A stretch of 64,000 nucleotides of DNA, taken from NCBI GenBank assembly GCA_945895265.1, contig CAMDEF010000005.1:62001-126000 (forward strand), given 5' to 3'. How positions within the stretch are numbered: position 1 is the first letter of the stretch; every line of letters starts with the position of its first letter. A program made the translations under genes and the position numbers. The notes beneath the pieces are model-generated. The model did not search any database. It was not told the origin of the DNA and worked only from the letters and a program-made list of their open reading frames with translations. This DNA is from Bordetella parapertussis (lineage in GTDB: Bacteria; Pseudomonadota; Gammaproteobacteria; Burkholderiales; Burkholderiaceae_B). Positions 45,748-53,847 of the stretch are shown here, in pieces.

Positions 45748-45777
45748 TGGGGATCCGAGGCATGAGATTTCCAAAAG

Positions 45778-46845
45778 TTAAACAGTGAGTGCTGCGATAC
45801 CAAGTTCAGTTGCCAAGGCATTTAAATCTGCAACGAGAACCGGAGCAAGAGGGATCCCTTGCTCTTTGTAAGCCAAACGTTTTGCATGGCTTTGCTCGCC
45901 AGGCAGCCACACTCTGTCAACCCCAGGCAGGCGTTCGCTTGCACGTAGATCTTTGACAAGCTGATCGACCGCGCCTTTAAAGAAACCGGGTTCGCCAAAG
46001 GCCTTTAAATCAATCACTAGGATCGCTTGTCCGGTATTGGTGGGCGTGACGTGATCTTTATTGAAGTCAACGACGTCTTTGCCCATTGAAGCGCCCTGTA
46101 GTGTGCCTGCCAGCAGGCCAACGATCAAGGCGAGGCCATACCCCTTATGCCCGCCAATTGGCAATAAAAAGCCTTCATCGGCACGGTTAGGATCGGTGAG
46201 AGGGCGGCCCTGGCGATCGATCATCCAGCCTTCGGGCATAGTTTCACCACGCTTGGCTTTAGCTTTAACTTTGCCGTAAGCCGCTACAGTGGTTGCCATG
46301 TCTAGCACGACGGCAGGTTCGCTTCCTGCGGGGATCCCCGCGGCGATTGGATTGGTCGAGAGCAGCATATCCATTCCGCCCCAAGGCGGTAAATGGTTGG
46401 CATTGCCCACTGCAAAATACAAACCAATCATGTCGTGCTCGATTGGCATGCGCGCATAGAGCGAGGCGGGGCCTGCGTGATTACTATTGCGCGTGCCAAC
46501 CCAAGCGACGCCCGCATTGGCGGCTTTTTTGATCGCGAGCTCAACCGCGTGCGACACCACCAGATGCCCCATCCCGTTGTCGCCATCAACCACGGCCATG
46601 GCGGCCTTGTCTTGTACGACTTTGATTTGCGGGTTGATGTTGATGCCACCTGCTCGAATGCGCTTGACGTATTGCGGTAAGCGAATCACGCCGTGACCGT
46701 CAGAGCCCTGCAGATCGGCTTGCGCCATCAGTGAGGCAACTTTGTTTGCGTGCTCAGCGGGCAGCCCGTTGGCTTGCAACGCACGCGCGATGAAGTCTTT
46801 GAGCGCATCGAACTGAACGATGATTGAAGTGTGAGCTGCGGGCAT
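45778..46845 (-). CDS. Ldh family (malate/L-lactate/sulfolactate) dehydrogenase
   Basis: 355-residue NAD(P)-dependent 2-hydroxyacid dehydrogenase of the MdH2 family, distinct from Rossmann-type LDH. Marks are DLQGSDGHGVIRLPQYVKRI, VGTRNSNHAGPASLYA with the catalytic His, STNPIAAGIPAG and PIGGHKGYGLALIVGLLAGTLQGA. Substrate is a 2-hydroxy/2-oxo acid such as malate, lactate, ureidoglycolate or sulfolactate. It lies 14-150 bp upstream of the Bug-type gene, so the Bug protein may import its substrate (inference). Confidence 0.92.
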   Translation of the reverse strand: MPAAHTSIIVQFDALKDFIARALQANGLPAEHANKVASLMAQADLQGSDGHGVIRLPQYVKRIRAGGININPQIKVVQDKAAMAVVDGDNGMGHLVVSHAVELAIKKAANAGVAWVGTRNSNHAGPASLYARMPIEHDMIGLYFAVGNANHLPPWGGMDMLLSTNPIAAGIPAGSEPAVVLDMATTVAAYGKVKAKAKRGETMPEGWMIDRQGRPLTDPNRADEGFLLPIGGHKGYGLALIVGLLAGTLQGASMGKDVVDFNKDHVTPTNTGQAILVIDLKAFGEPGFFKGAVDQLVKDLRASERLPGVDRVWLPGEQSHAKRLAYKEQGIPLAPVLVADLNALATELGIAALTV

Positions 46846-46948
46846 GTTGACTTGTAAAGAGGTGTGTGGAGGACGCGTGCAATAAAAAAGTCGATGAGCA
46901 ATGGTAGGCCAAACACAGAATGGCTACCAATTTTTTAAGTGGATGTCG

Positions 46949-47437
46949 CTAGTTAGTTTTGCCAGCGTCAGTCCAGGCCGGCACGCGCCCGAGCTGCTCG
47001 GCTTCGTGCCAGGCAAAATTCAGTTCTACCTTAATCCCGTTGATCGGTTCGCGCATGAACAACTGATATAAATTTGAGTTATGCGCTTTGCGCTCACTAA
47101 ATTCGATTCCGTTCTTAGACAGGCGCTCGATAAACTCAGCCAATCCATCGCAGTTCAAGCATAGGTGGTCGATTCGCCCTGAACCCAAGGCACCTGCTGC
47201 CGAATAGTCAATGTTTGTTTGATCGGTCGGGGTTTGCAGATACGTATCTTGATGCGCTGAATGCCTGGCTTTGCCGATATGCAAGACGTCTTGCTCACCG
47301 ATATATAGCCAATACACCGGAAACCCAAACTCAGGATGAAACCCATTGGTGAAGCCGAGATTGTTGCAAAACCAGTCGCGCGTGCCCTCAGGGTCGTGCG
47401 TCAGGATCAGTACGTGTTCTAAAAATCGTAAACCCAT
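46949..47437 (-). CDS. VOC/glyoxalase-fold family protein
   Basis: 162-residue protein with the vicinal-oxygen-chelate fold. The N-terminus LRFLEHVLILTHDPEGTRDWFCNNLGF gives the first beta-alpha unit with a metal-type His, and GRIDHLCLNCDGLAEFIERL the second. A Glu at KVELNF near the end could complete a metal site. It is downstream of the orphan DctP-like gene in the same direction (46 bp). Function unassigned; dioxygenase or isomerase roles are possible. Confidence 0.86.
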   Translation of the reverse strand: MGLRFLEHVLILTHDPEGTRDWFCNNLGFTNGFHPEFGFPVYWLYIGEQDVLHIGKARHSAHQDTYLQTPTDQTNIDYSAAGALGSGRIDHLCLNCDGLAEFIERLSKNGIEFSERKAHNSNLYQLFMREPINGIKVELNFAWHEAEQLGRVPAWTDAGKTN

Positions 47438-47483
47438 TTTATGCCTTAGCTAAAATCGTTTCTATTGAGATCAATAACAGCGC

Positions 47484-48419
47484 CTAGCATTTAAGCGCGT
47501 CGAGATAGTGTTGCACAACTGACTTGGATAGCTTTTGGCGCTCGCGCTCAACAATATATACCGTGGCGCGCCGCAGCTGTTCCAGCTCTAACTGCGAGCC
47601 CGAAATAATCTGTACGCCTTGTTGCAAAAAGCTTGACTGCAATACGCTATCTTGTTGCGCCGCAAGGGCGCGTTGTTGTTGGGTGGCTTGCGATGCAGCC
47701 TCTTGAAGCGCCTGCTGTTGTGGCTCGGATAAAGAGCGAAACCAAGGCTCGTTGCAGACCAGCAAAAGTACTCCGAAAAAGTGGCTCGTTAAGCTTAGGT
47801 GTGGGTGGTGCTCATAAATTTTAAAGTTGCTGTAATTTGTGAGTGGATTTTCTTGTGCCTGGACTTGACCCGAGCGAATCACACACATCAAGTCGCTGAC
47901 ATCGGTTGTTACAGCCTGAAAACCTAAGGCATCTAAAGACTCTCGATAAATCGCACTGTCCAAGGTGCGAATTTTTAAGCCTAGACAGTCTGCAGGTTGA
48001 CGCACCGGACGCACGGCATTTGAAATATGTCTAAAGCCATTATCCCAAAAGCCTAGTACCCGATAGCCTGAGTGTTGTGCGAGCGCGCGAGTCAACGATT
48101 GACCTGCGATTTGGTCTAGTGCTGCCAAGGCTTGCGTGCGCTCGGTCACCGTGAAGGGCAGATCTAGTACAGCTAAATCTGGGGCGAGCGCGGTTAAATA
48201 GCCAGACGCCACGTAACAAAGTTGTCGCTTGCCTGTGTTGACGCTCTGAAACAAGCGCCCGGCCGTTTCGCCCTGCGCGGTGACATCGAGAGTTGTCGCG
48301 ACCGGCCCGAATAACTGACTCGCGTTGAGTGACTGAGCAAGTGACAACAGAGAGGTGCTTAAAATGGATCCAGCACCTTGATAACCGGCCAGTTCAATGG
48401 TCGTTTGTGGAGACAACAC
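47484..48419 (-). CDS. DctP-like TRAP binding protein without signal peptide
   Basis: 311-residue protein matching the DctP fold: LGLKIRTLDSAIYRESLDALGF holds the ligand-contacting Arg, followed by VTTDVSDLMCVIRSGQVQAQENPLTNY and ATVYIVERERQK. It begins at GTG 48419, one base after the stop of a Bug gene, and goes straight into the mature-type sequence with no signal peptide or lipobox. No DctQ/DctM genes are adjacent. Either it is a cytoplasmic derivative, or an upstream signal sequence was lost when it became fused to this operon. The Cys at LCYVASG is unusual. Confidence 0.82.
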   Translation of the reverse strand: MLSPQTTIELAGYQGAGSILSTSLLSLAQSLNASQLFGPVATTLDVTAQGETAGRLFQSVNTGKRQLCYVASGYLTALAPDLAVLDLPFTVTERTQALAALDQIAGQSLTRALAQHSGYRVLGFWDNGFRHISNAVRPVRQPADCLGLKIRTLDSAIYRESLDALGFQAVTTDVSDLMCVIRSGQVQAQENPLTNYSNFKIYEHHPHLSLTSHFFGVLLLVCNEPWFRSLSEPQQQALQEAASQATQQQRALAAQQDSVLQSSFLQQGVQIISGSQLELEQLRRATVYIVERERQKLSKSVVQHYLDALKC

Positions 48420-48420
48420 T

Positions 48421-49404
48421 TCAGGTGCCTTGAATATTAGAATCCTTGATAATTTTTTGCCACTTCGTGTAGTCAGTCTTCATAATGTTTATCAATTGCG
48501 CTGGCGTGCGCGGCCAAGGGTCTAAGCCCGCTCTGAGCATTTTCTCTTGAACGGCTGGGTCGTTGACGACGGTGGCGGTTGCGGCACGTAAGTCGCTCAG
48601 AGCGCCAGCCGGAACCCCTTTTTGCGCAAACAAAGCGATCCACGATGAGTAATCGTAATTTTTGATACCTTGCTCGATCAGGGTTGGTATCTTTGGATAT
48701 TGTGGGTGTCGCTCGGTTCCGCAATAGCCAATCAGGCGAATACGTTTTTCGGCCAAAAAAGGTTTTGCTAAAGACAGTGCCATGGGCATGACTTGAACCT
48801 CGTTTGAGGCAACAGCCAACGTTGCCTGGCTTGCGCCACGGTAAGGCACATGAATCAACTTCACGCCAGCATACGCATTAAACATCTCACCGGCTAAATG
48901 TTGAGGGCTGCCAATTCCTCCTGAGGCGTAATGGATACGATCTGGCTCTTTGCGAGTTTGTTGTACAAGCTCTTCGATATTATTGATGGAAGACTGAGCA
49001 GGGACTGCAAAAAAAGTTGGTATGTTCGCGATGCCGGCAATCGGTTCAAATTCGGTGAGTGTGTCGACTTTGACGTTTTGTGGTTGCAGGTGAGGCAAGA
49101 TTGTCAAAATGCTATTGTTTAGCGCTGCTAGAGTTTGGCCATCAGGCTTGGCGCGTGCCATGCGATCAAGGCCAACAAGGCCGCCCGCACCCGTGATGTT
49201 TTCAACGACAAAGTTGATACCCATCTGCGTAGAAAGTGCGCTGGTGACGTAACGCACTGCGATGTCTGAAGCGCTGCCGGCCTGCAAGGGGAGCCCCACG
49301 GTCACCGGATTGCCGAAGCTGTGTTTTTGAGCCATTGATAAACTGGGCCAAAAGGCGACGCCACAGGCTGCTGCGCCTGCTTTGAGAAAGGTTCTTTTAA
49401 TCAT
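48421..49404 (-). CDS. Bug/TctC-type binding protein, orphan
   Basis: 327-residue TTT-family receptor from ATG 49404 (RTFLKAGAAACGVAFWPSLSMAQ signal; the arginine is single, so Sec rather than Tat is more likely). Family marks are TVGLPLQAGSASDIAVRYV, FVVENITGAGGLVGLDRMARAKPDGQT, YASGGIGSPQHLAGEMF and VPYRGASQ. The open frame extends 29 codons upstream over the divergent promoter and was not used. Followed directly by the DctP-like gene, making an odd pair of two receptor types in one transcript. Confidence 0.92.
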   Translation of the reverse strand: MIKRTFLKAGAAACGVAFWPSLSMAQKHSFGNPVTVGLPLQAGSASDIAVRYVTSALSTQMGINFVVENITGAGGLVGLDRMARAKPDGQTLAALNNSILTILPHLQPQNVKVDTLTEFEPIAGIANIPTFFAVPAQSSINNIEELVQQTRKEPDRIHYASGGIGSPQHLAGEMFNAYAGVKLIHVPYRGASQATLAVASNEVQVMPMALSLAKPFLAEKRIRLIGYCGTERHPQYPKIPTLIEQGIKNYDYSSWIALFAQKGVPAGALSDLRAATATVVNDPAVQEKMLRAGLDPWPRTPAQLINIMKTDYTKWQKIIKDSNIQGT

Positions 49405-49491
49405 GAGGTCTCTCGCTGCCCACGTTAGGGTCAAAAGGTTTAACCTTGGTATTTGAAATTTACTCTGTTTTTTTGGTTTAAAGGGTCGCAA

Positions 49492-49869
49492 ATGACTGCA
49501 AACGCCTTGAATGTGTTGGGCACTAAACTAATGCCCTGTTCTTACGACCCGTTGACCGGCTTCTACCGCGACGGTTGCTGCAACACCGACATGCAGGATT
49601 TGGGTAGCCACGTCGTTTGCACCAAGGTCACCCAAGAGTTTTTAGAGTTTTCGGCAAGTCGTGGCAATGATTTGTCGACACCGCGTCCTGAGTATCGCTT
49701 TGCCGGTTTGCAAGAGGGTGATCGGTGGTGCTTGTGTGCGTTGCGCTGGAAAGAAGCGTTGCACGCGGGCGTTGCCCCCTTGGTGATCCTTGAAAGCACT
49801 CATGCGAAAGCGCTAGAGTTTGTGACGATCGAGCAGTTACAAGAGTACGCGCTGCAAACTGAAAAGTGA
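49492..49869 (+). CDS. DUF2237 family protein
   Basis: 125-residue cytoplasmic protein from ATG 49492. DUF2237 is recognised by NVLGTKLMPCSYDPLTGFYRDGCC, VVCTKVTQEFLEFSASRGNDL and GLQEGDRWCLCALRW. The conserved cysteines (PCSYD, GCCNT, VVC, WCLC) suggest metal binding. The family has no experimental function that I can name. It is a single gene between divergent Bug and convergent MerR-type genes. Confidence 0.92.
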   Translation: MTANALNVLGTKLMPCSYDPLTGFYRDGCCNTDMQDLGSHVVCTKVTQEFLEFSASRGNDLSTPRPEYRFAGLQEGDRWCLCALRWKEALHAGVAPLVILESTHAKALEFVTIEQLQEYALQTEK

Positions 49870-49952
49870 TGTCCAAGACCTTAACGGTTGGCCTGCCAGA
49901 GGATTGACTCGCTAGGTGTTCGCTTGCTTAGAGATAGCTTGTTGGCCGGTTG

Positions 49953-50924
49953 CTAGAGTGTAATCCCCTCGTGCGCTGCGATCAGTTCAAGCGCGTGCTC
50001 GAACAGCGCCCGCGCCTGGCCAGAGACTTCAGCTAAATGTTCATGCAATTGTTGGTCAGTTGAATTTTTGTTTAAACATTCTTGACTGTACTGCTCAAAG
50101 CTCGATAACTGCGTAAGCAGCTCAGCGACATGGCGTGGGCATTCGCACAAGACTGCAGTTGAAATATTAGCCACTCGCGAGAGCGTTTCATCCGAATATT
50201 TTTTTGGTGCGGCTTTGCGGCTTGCGTGTGGCGGAACGACAGCTCGCAGAGCCTGTTCAAGGCTGACGTTTCGAACCCATTCACTGAGCTCTGCGTCTGA
50301 GATTGAGTCTTTGTGCACCGTAATGCCGGCGTTGCTAAGTGTTTGTAGATTGTTGCTTGCGCCGTACACATACAACAACAACGTATGGGTTGCCCGACTT
50401 TTGCGGACAAAATCAAGGAGCTCTGAAACAGTGCTCTCTTGAACCGTATTCAGACGAATCAAGAGCAGGTCGACTGAGGTGCGTTCGGTGGCCGCGCGTG
50501 CGGTGGCTAGGTCTGAGAAAACCTTGGCATGCTCGCTGTGATCTGCAAAGAGCCCAAGTTTGTGGCGGGTTGAAGCCAGCCGTTGCGCTAACCCTGTGCC
50601 GATCACGCACGCGCGCAAGGGCGTGGCTTGCGTTGTGGCCTGCTGCAGAGCTGAAGCCGATAATCCTTGCGTATGTAAAAGTCGCAGCTGCGTGCTATCA
50701 AGTGTGGCAATACCACTGACCGCGTGACCTTGTTCGCTGAGTTGTTTGAGCAGAGTGGCACGCATGACATCGTCTGGCCCATAGAGTCGGTGCTGTCCAA
50801 GCGTTTTAGTGGGGGCAAAAGCTCGGTAACGGGTCTCCCAAATTCGCAGAGTCGTGACGGGCACATTTGCAAGCTTAGAAACCGCACCAATGCGGTAGGA
50901 CAGAGAGGGCGCAAGAGAAGACAT
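49953..50924 (-). CDS. MerR-family regulator with long C-terminal domain (LitR/CarH-like, B12 motif not seen)
   Basis: 323-residue regulator. The N-terminal winged helix is YRIGAVSKLANVPVTTLRIWETRY ... LGQHRLYGPDDVMRATLLKQL (residues 10-65), as in CarH/LitR light regulators. The C-terminal part is the length of a B12-binding module, but the DxHxxG cobalt-ligand motif is not visible (the matching strand reads RACVIGTGLAQRLA). It may therefore be a B12-independent relative. It is divergent from an Rrf2-type gene, with 11-bp direct repeats between them, and neighbours TIGR03643 and SDR genes that usually accompany photolyase. Confidence 0.83.
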   Translation of the reverse strand: MSSLAPSLSYRIGAVSKLANVPVTTLRIWETRYRAFAPTKTLGQHRLYGPDDVMRATLLKQLSEQGHAVSGIATLDSTQLRLLHTQGLSASALQQATTQATPLRACVIGTGLAQRLASTRHKLGLFADHSEHAKVFSDLATARAATERTSVDLLLIRLNTVQESTVSELLDFVRKSRATHTLLLYVYGASNNLQTLSNAGITVHKDSISDAELSEWVRNVSLEQALRAVVPPHASRKAAPKKYSDETLSRVANISTAVLCECPRHVAELLTQLSSFEQYSQECLNKNSTDQQLHEHLAEVSGQARALFEHALELIAAHEGITL

Positions 50925-50943
50925 AAATATAAGTAAAATTTAA

Positions 50944-51060
50944 TTTGAATAGAATTTGAGTAGATTATATCAAATATATTTGGATATATTGCTTATTAAT
51001 CTACTCATTATTTGATTTTTATCGAAAAAATTGATATAAAAGTGTTAATTTCTACTCATT
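50944..51060. promoter_or_regulatory. AT-rich divergent control region with 11-bp direct repeats and TACTC elements
   Basis: Two adjacent 11-mers, TTTGAATAGAA (50944) and TTTGAGTAGAT (50955), form a direct repeat. GAGTAGATTA (50958-50967) is a perfect inverted copy of TAATCTACTC (50997-51006), and CTACTCATT recurs at 51001 and 51052. Eleven-bp direct repeats are the operator form bound by CarH/LitR-type MerR proteins, so this is a likely binding region for the adjacent regulator. Confidence 0.6.
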
Positions 51061-51081
51061 GAAATAGATTTGGAGTTCGCC

Positions 51082-51525
51082 ATGCTGTCGAATAGAGCTT
51101 TGAGTGCTTTAAACGCAACTGTTTTTATTGCGGCAAAAGGGCACCAGCACCCGCCAACCACCCGTGAACTATCTGCAGCCTTAGGCTTGTCGGTATCGTC
51201 GTTGCACGGCATGCTTAAGTTGCTTGACGATCACGGCATTGTTCGTTCGTTCAGGGGCGCCGAAAAGCGATACGAGATCAAAGCCGATCCAGCCACAATG
51301 ACGGCCTGGGACGTCGTGCAGATTTTTGACGATCCGCACCCACCGGTTGCTCAAAATGCGAAAGAAAAAGACACTGTTTCTTACGAATACGAAAATACCT
51401 ATTGTGAAATGTTGAAAGATTTTTTGGCTTCACAAAAAATCATTGATCAAATTGCTGGGGTGAGTTCGAGTCCTAGTACGAATATGAGTATGAATGCGAG
51501 TTCTGGCGCCCTTGCATGGGCCTGA
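51082..51525 (+). CDS. Rrf2-like winged-helix protein
   Basis: 147-residue protein from ATG 51082, with a GGAG site six bases upstream. The N-terminal helix-turn-helix (residues 1-70) resembles Rrf2/MarR-type domains: LSALNATVFIAAKGHQHPPTTRELSAALGLSVSSLHGMLKLLDDHGIVRSF is split here by HTH residues around LSVSSLHGML. There is no Cys triad, so it is not an Fe-S Rrf2 such as IscR. The C-terminus is Ser/Asn-rich and overlaps the next gene by 10 bp. Probable DNA-binding regulator of this small island. Confidence 0.8.
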   Translation: MLSNRALSALNATVFIAAKGHQHPPTTRELSAALGLSVSSLHGMLKLLDDHGIVRSFRGAEKRYEIKADPATMTAWDVVQIFDDPHPPVAQNAKEKDTVSYEYENTYCEMLKDFLASQKIIDQIAGVSSSPSTNMSMNASSGALAWA

Positions 51526-51797
51526 TCGAGCCACTCACCGAGGCTGAGCGGTCTCGACTCATCGAGATGGCATGGGAAGATCGAACGCCTTTCGAAATGA
51601 TTCGTTTGCAGTACGGCCTGACTGAGGCCTCGGTGATTGACTTTATGCGTAGCAACATGAAAAAGAGTTCGTTTAGGATGTGGCGCAAGAGAATGAATGG
51701 GCGCCTGACTAAACATCAAGCCTTACGAAGTTCTAGCAAGGCGGCATACAGCCTGACCAACGATACAGCATTGAACAAAAAAGGCTCAACAGCATGA
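51516..51797 (+). CDS. TIGR03643/DUF2805 family small protein
   Basis: 93-residue protein recognised by IEMAWEDRTPFEMIRLQYGLTEASVIDFMR and the SSFRMWRKRMNGRLTKH tail. It is predicted to be a small helix-turn-helix-like domain. The family is known for sitting beside photolyase/cryptochrome, DUF2256 and SDR genes in light-responsive islands. The start overlaps the Rrf2-like gene by 10 bp, so the two are coupled. Confidence 0.9.
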   Translation: MGLIEPLTEAERSRLIEMAWEDRTPFEMIRLQYGLTEASVIDFMRSNMKKSSFRMWRKRMNGRLTKHQALRSSSKAAYSLTNDTALNKKGSTA

Positions 51798-51810
51798 CTT
51801 GGGTGATGAC

Positions 51811-52023
51811 ATGAGCGAAGATCTTAGATGTTGCGGTTCAGGGACTTGCATCATTAACCTTGAAGGGCTCTGTTGGTGTGGCCAACAATGGGATGGCCAA
51901 CAGATGCGTCACCAACCGATCGATTCACCCTTGAAATCTACAAAGTGCGCAGACGATTTAGGCGCCAACGCATCGAGCGCCTCAAGCAAACCGTCGACTG
52001 ATTCACCCACTGGGGTGCAGTGA
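51811..52023 (+). CDS. Small Cys-rich protein overlapping an antisense gene
   Basis: A 70-residue frame from ATG 51811, 13 bp after the TIGR03643 stop. The first 33 residues contain RCCGSGTC and GLCWCGQQWDG, five cysteines likely to bind metal. The remaining tail lies over the 3' end of the SDR gene on the other strand (115 bp) and looks like low-constraint Ser/Asp-rich sequence. The Cys-rich part and tight spacing support a real gene; the tail may be by chance. Not assigned to a named family. Confidence 0.55.
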   Translation: MSEDLRCCGSGTCIINLEGLCWCGQQWDGQQMRHQPIDSPLKSTKCADDLGANASSASSKPSTDSPTGVQ

Positions 52024-52604
52024 TCGGGAGTCGCAAAGGGTTGAGATAAAGGCGACGCGACAGTACCTGGTTGCAACGCTGCCAAAATCGCTTGTGGATT
52101 TTTACGCGCAAACTCAATTGCGGCCGTTTGTAAAAACATATTGATTGCGGCCTTTGAGGCACGGTAGCCGTACCAGCCACCCTTTGAATTGTCGCTGATG
52201 CTTCCGACGCGGGCAGACAGCTTAGCGTAAATGACCCGTTCTTTTGCGAACAGCGGTAAAAAATATTTGAGTAATAAGGCAGGGCCGATCGCATTGACTT
52301 GAAAGCTGCGCATCAGGCGTGCTGCGTCCAATGCGCCTAAGTGCTTTTCAGGGCCTTTGCCGTCAATCGTCAGGGCGCCAGTTGCATCAACGATTAAATG
52401 AAAGGGTCCTTGTGTGGCGCACGAGGTCGCGGCTGCAACGAGACTAGCCTCATCCTCAAGCGCAAACCCGGGCATGTCATGCCTTGAGACTTCAATCACG
52501 AGCGCGCAATTTGGATCTTGCCTGAGCGCGGCAACAAAACCCGCACCAATCGTGCCCGATGAGCCAATGACGATCGCACGATAACTCGAACCCAAAGAGT
52601 GCAT
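51909..52604 (-). CDS. SDR-family oxidoreductase (CsgA/C-factor-like)
   Basis: 231-residue short-chain dehydrogenase from ATG 52604; the frame extends 34 codons earlier without family similarity. NAD-binding motif IGSSGTIGAGF, active site Tyr-x3-Lys in YGYRASKAAINMFLQTAAIEFA, and PGTVASPLS near the end. The catalytic Ser is in YAKLSARVGSISD. This SDR type is a frequent companion of photolyase genes. It converges on the TIGR03643 unit with an overlap at its 3' end. Confidence 0.88.
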   Translation of the reverse strand: MHSLGSSYRAIVIGSSGTIGAGFVAALRQDPNCALVIEVSRHDMPGFALEDEASLVAAATSCATQGPFHLIVDATGALTIDGKGPEKHLGALDAARLMRSFQVNAIGPALLLKYFLPLFAKERVIYAKLSARVGSISDNSKGGWYGYRASKAAINMFLQTAAIEFARKNPQAILAALQPGTVASPLSQPFATPDHCTPVGESVDGLLEALDALAPKSSAHFVDFKGESIGW

Positions 52605-52759
52605 GACGTAAACCGCCGTTATGAATAAGATGCCGCGCAGATTACAAGAGCCGAACGGCCTTCGCGCGAAAGCCCTTATGGTGGTTACACACGCCATATC
52701 ATTCAAAAAAGATGTCGTCTGTCAGATTAATCTTTTTTTGTAGACAGATGCTGACAGCG

Positions 52760-53752
52760 TTATTCCGCTTTGATTTCGGCTCGCTTAATTAAGGTGCTGT
52801 ACATCGAAAGCTCGCGTTTAATTAGCTCTGCAAACTCAGCTGAAGAGCTACCCACCAGATCGTTGCCTCCCTTAGTCTGCAAAGCTTCAATGACCTCGGG
52901 GTCTTTTACCGCCTGAACGCTAGCAGCATTGAGCCGTTCGATGATGGCTGGATCGGTACCGGCCGGAGCAAGTAAACCTATAAATTGCGTAATATCAAAA
53001 TCCTTAAAGCCCGCCTCTTGCATGGTGGGGATATTGGGTAGCGAACGCGCGCGTGTTGGCCCTGACACCGCGAAGGCCTTTAACCGCTTCTCTTGTATTA
53101 AAGGCGAGGCGGTTAACACGGTATCGAACGTAAAGGCGAGTTGCCCGCCCAGCAGATCCACGAGAGCTGGCGCGCTGCCTTTATAAGGGACATGATTAAA
53201 TTGTGCACCACTTAAGATCGAAAACATTTCGCCGGCCAAGTGGCCCCCGCCGCCGATGCCGGTTGAGCCGAAACTAAGCTTGCCTGGCTGCGCTTTGCCC
53301 TGCAGCACCGCATCGTTCAACGTGTTGATCGATGAGGCTGCAGAGACGACCAATACGTACTGAAACGACAAGATCTGACTAATTGGTTGCAAGTCTTTGA
53401 TTGGATCGTAGGGTACCTTGGCATACAGGACTGGGTTGATCACAATAGGACCGCTCGCGGCCATCAGCAGCGTGTAGCCGTCTGCTGGCGCTTTGACAAC
53501 CGCATCGGTACCGATCATGCCGTTGGCGCCGCTGCGATTTTCAACAATCACCGTCGTGTTGAGCAGGGCCCCCAGCTTTTTGGCAATGACTCGCCCAGTA
53601 ATGTCGGCATTGCCTGCGGCTGGGTAGGGCACAACCACTTTGATAGGACGGTTAGGGTAGGGCTGGTTCTGGGCATGGGCTGACCCAAGTCCGAGCGCCC
53701 CGAGAGCACAAGCCAAAAACCAAAACCGAGCGCGAAAGTAGGGGGTGTACAT
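52760..53752 (-). CDS. Bug/TctC-type binding protein, orphan
   Basis: 330-residue TTT receptor with a Sec signal ending near AHAQN. Marks are YPNRPIKVVVPYPAAGNADITGRVI, VIVENRSGANGMIGTDAVVKAPADGYT, FGSTGIGGGGHLAGEMF and VPYKGSAPALVDLLGG. It has no adjacent transporter. It is divergent from the repeat-bearing lipoprotein gene with about 95 bp between. Confidence 0.94.
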   Translation of the reverse strand: MYTPYFRARFWFLACALGALGLGSAHAQNQPYPNRPIKVVVPYPAAGNADITGRVIAKKLGALLNTTVIVENRSGANGMIGTDAVVKAPADGYTLLMAASGPIVINPVLYAKVPYDPIKDLQPISQILSFQYVLVVSAASSINTLNDAVLQGKAQPGKLSFGSTGIGGGGHLAGEMFSILSGAQFNHVPYKGSAPALVDLLGGQLAFTFDTVLTASPLIQEKRLKAFAVSGPTRARSLPNIPTMQEAGFKDFDITQFIGLLAPAGTDPAIIERLNAASVQAVKDPEVIEALQTKGGNDLVGSSSAEFAELIKRELSMYSTLIKRAEIKAE

Positions 53753-53847
53753 AGTGTTTGTGCCGAAAATGTGTGACTTGGATTAAACTTCATCGCCAAT
53801 TTAGCTCAATATCTTAGTTGCAGCTCTAATCTACTTAAAGAAAAATT

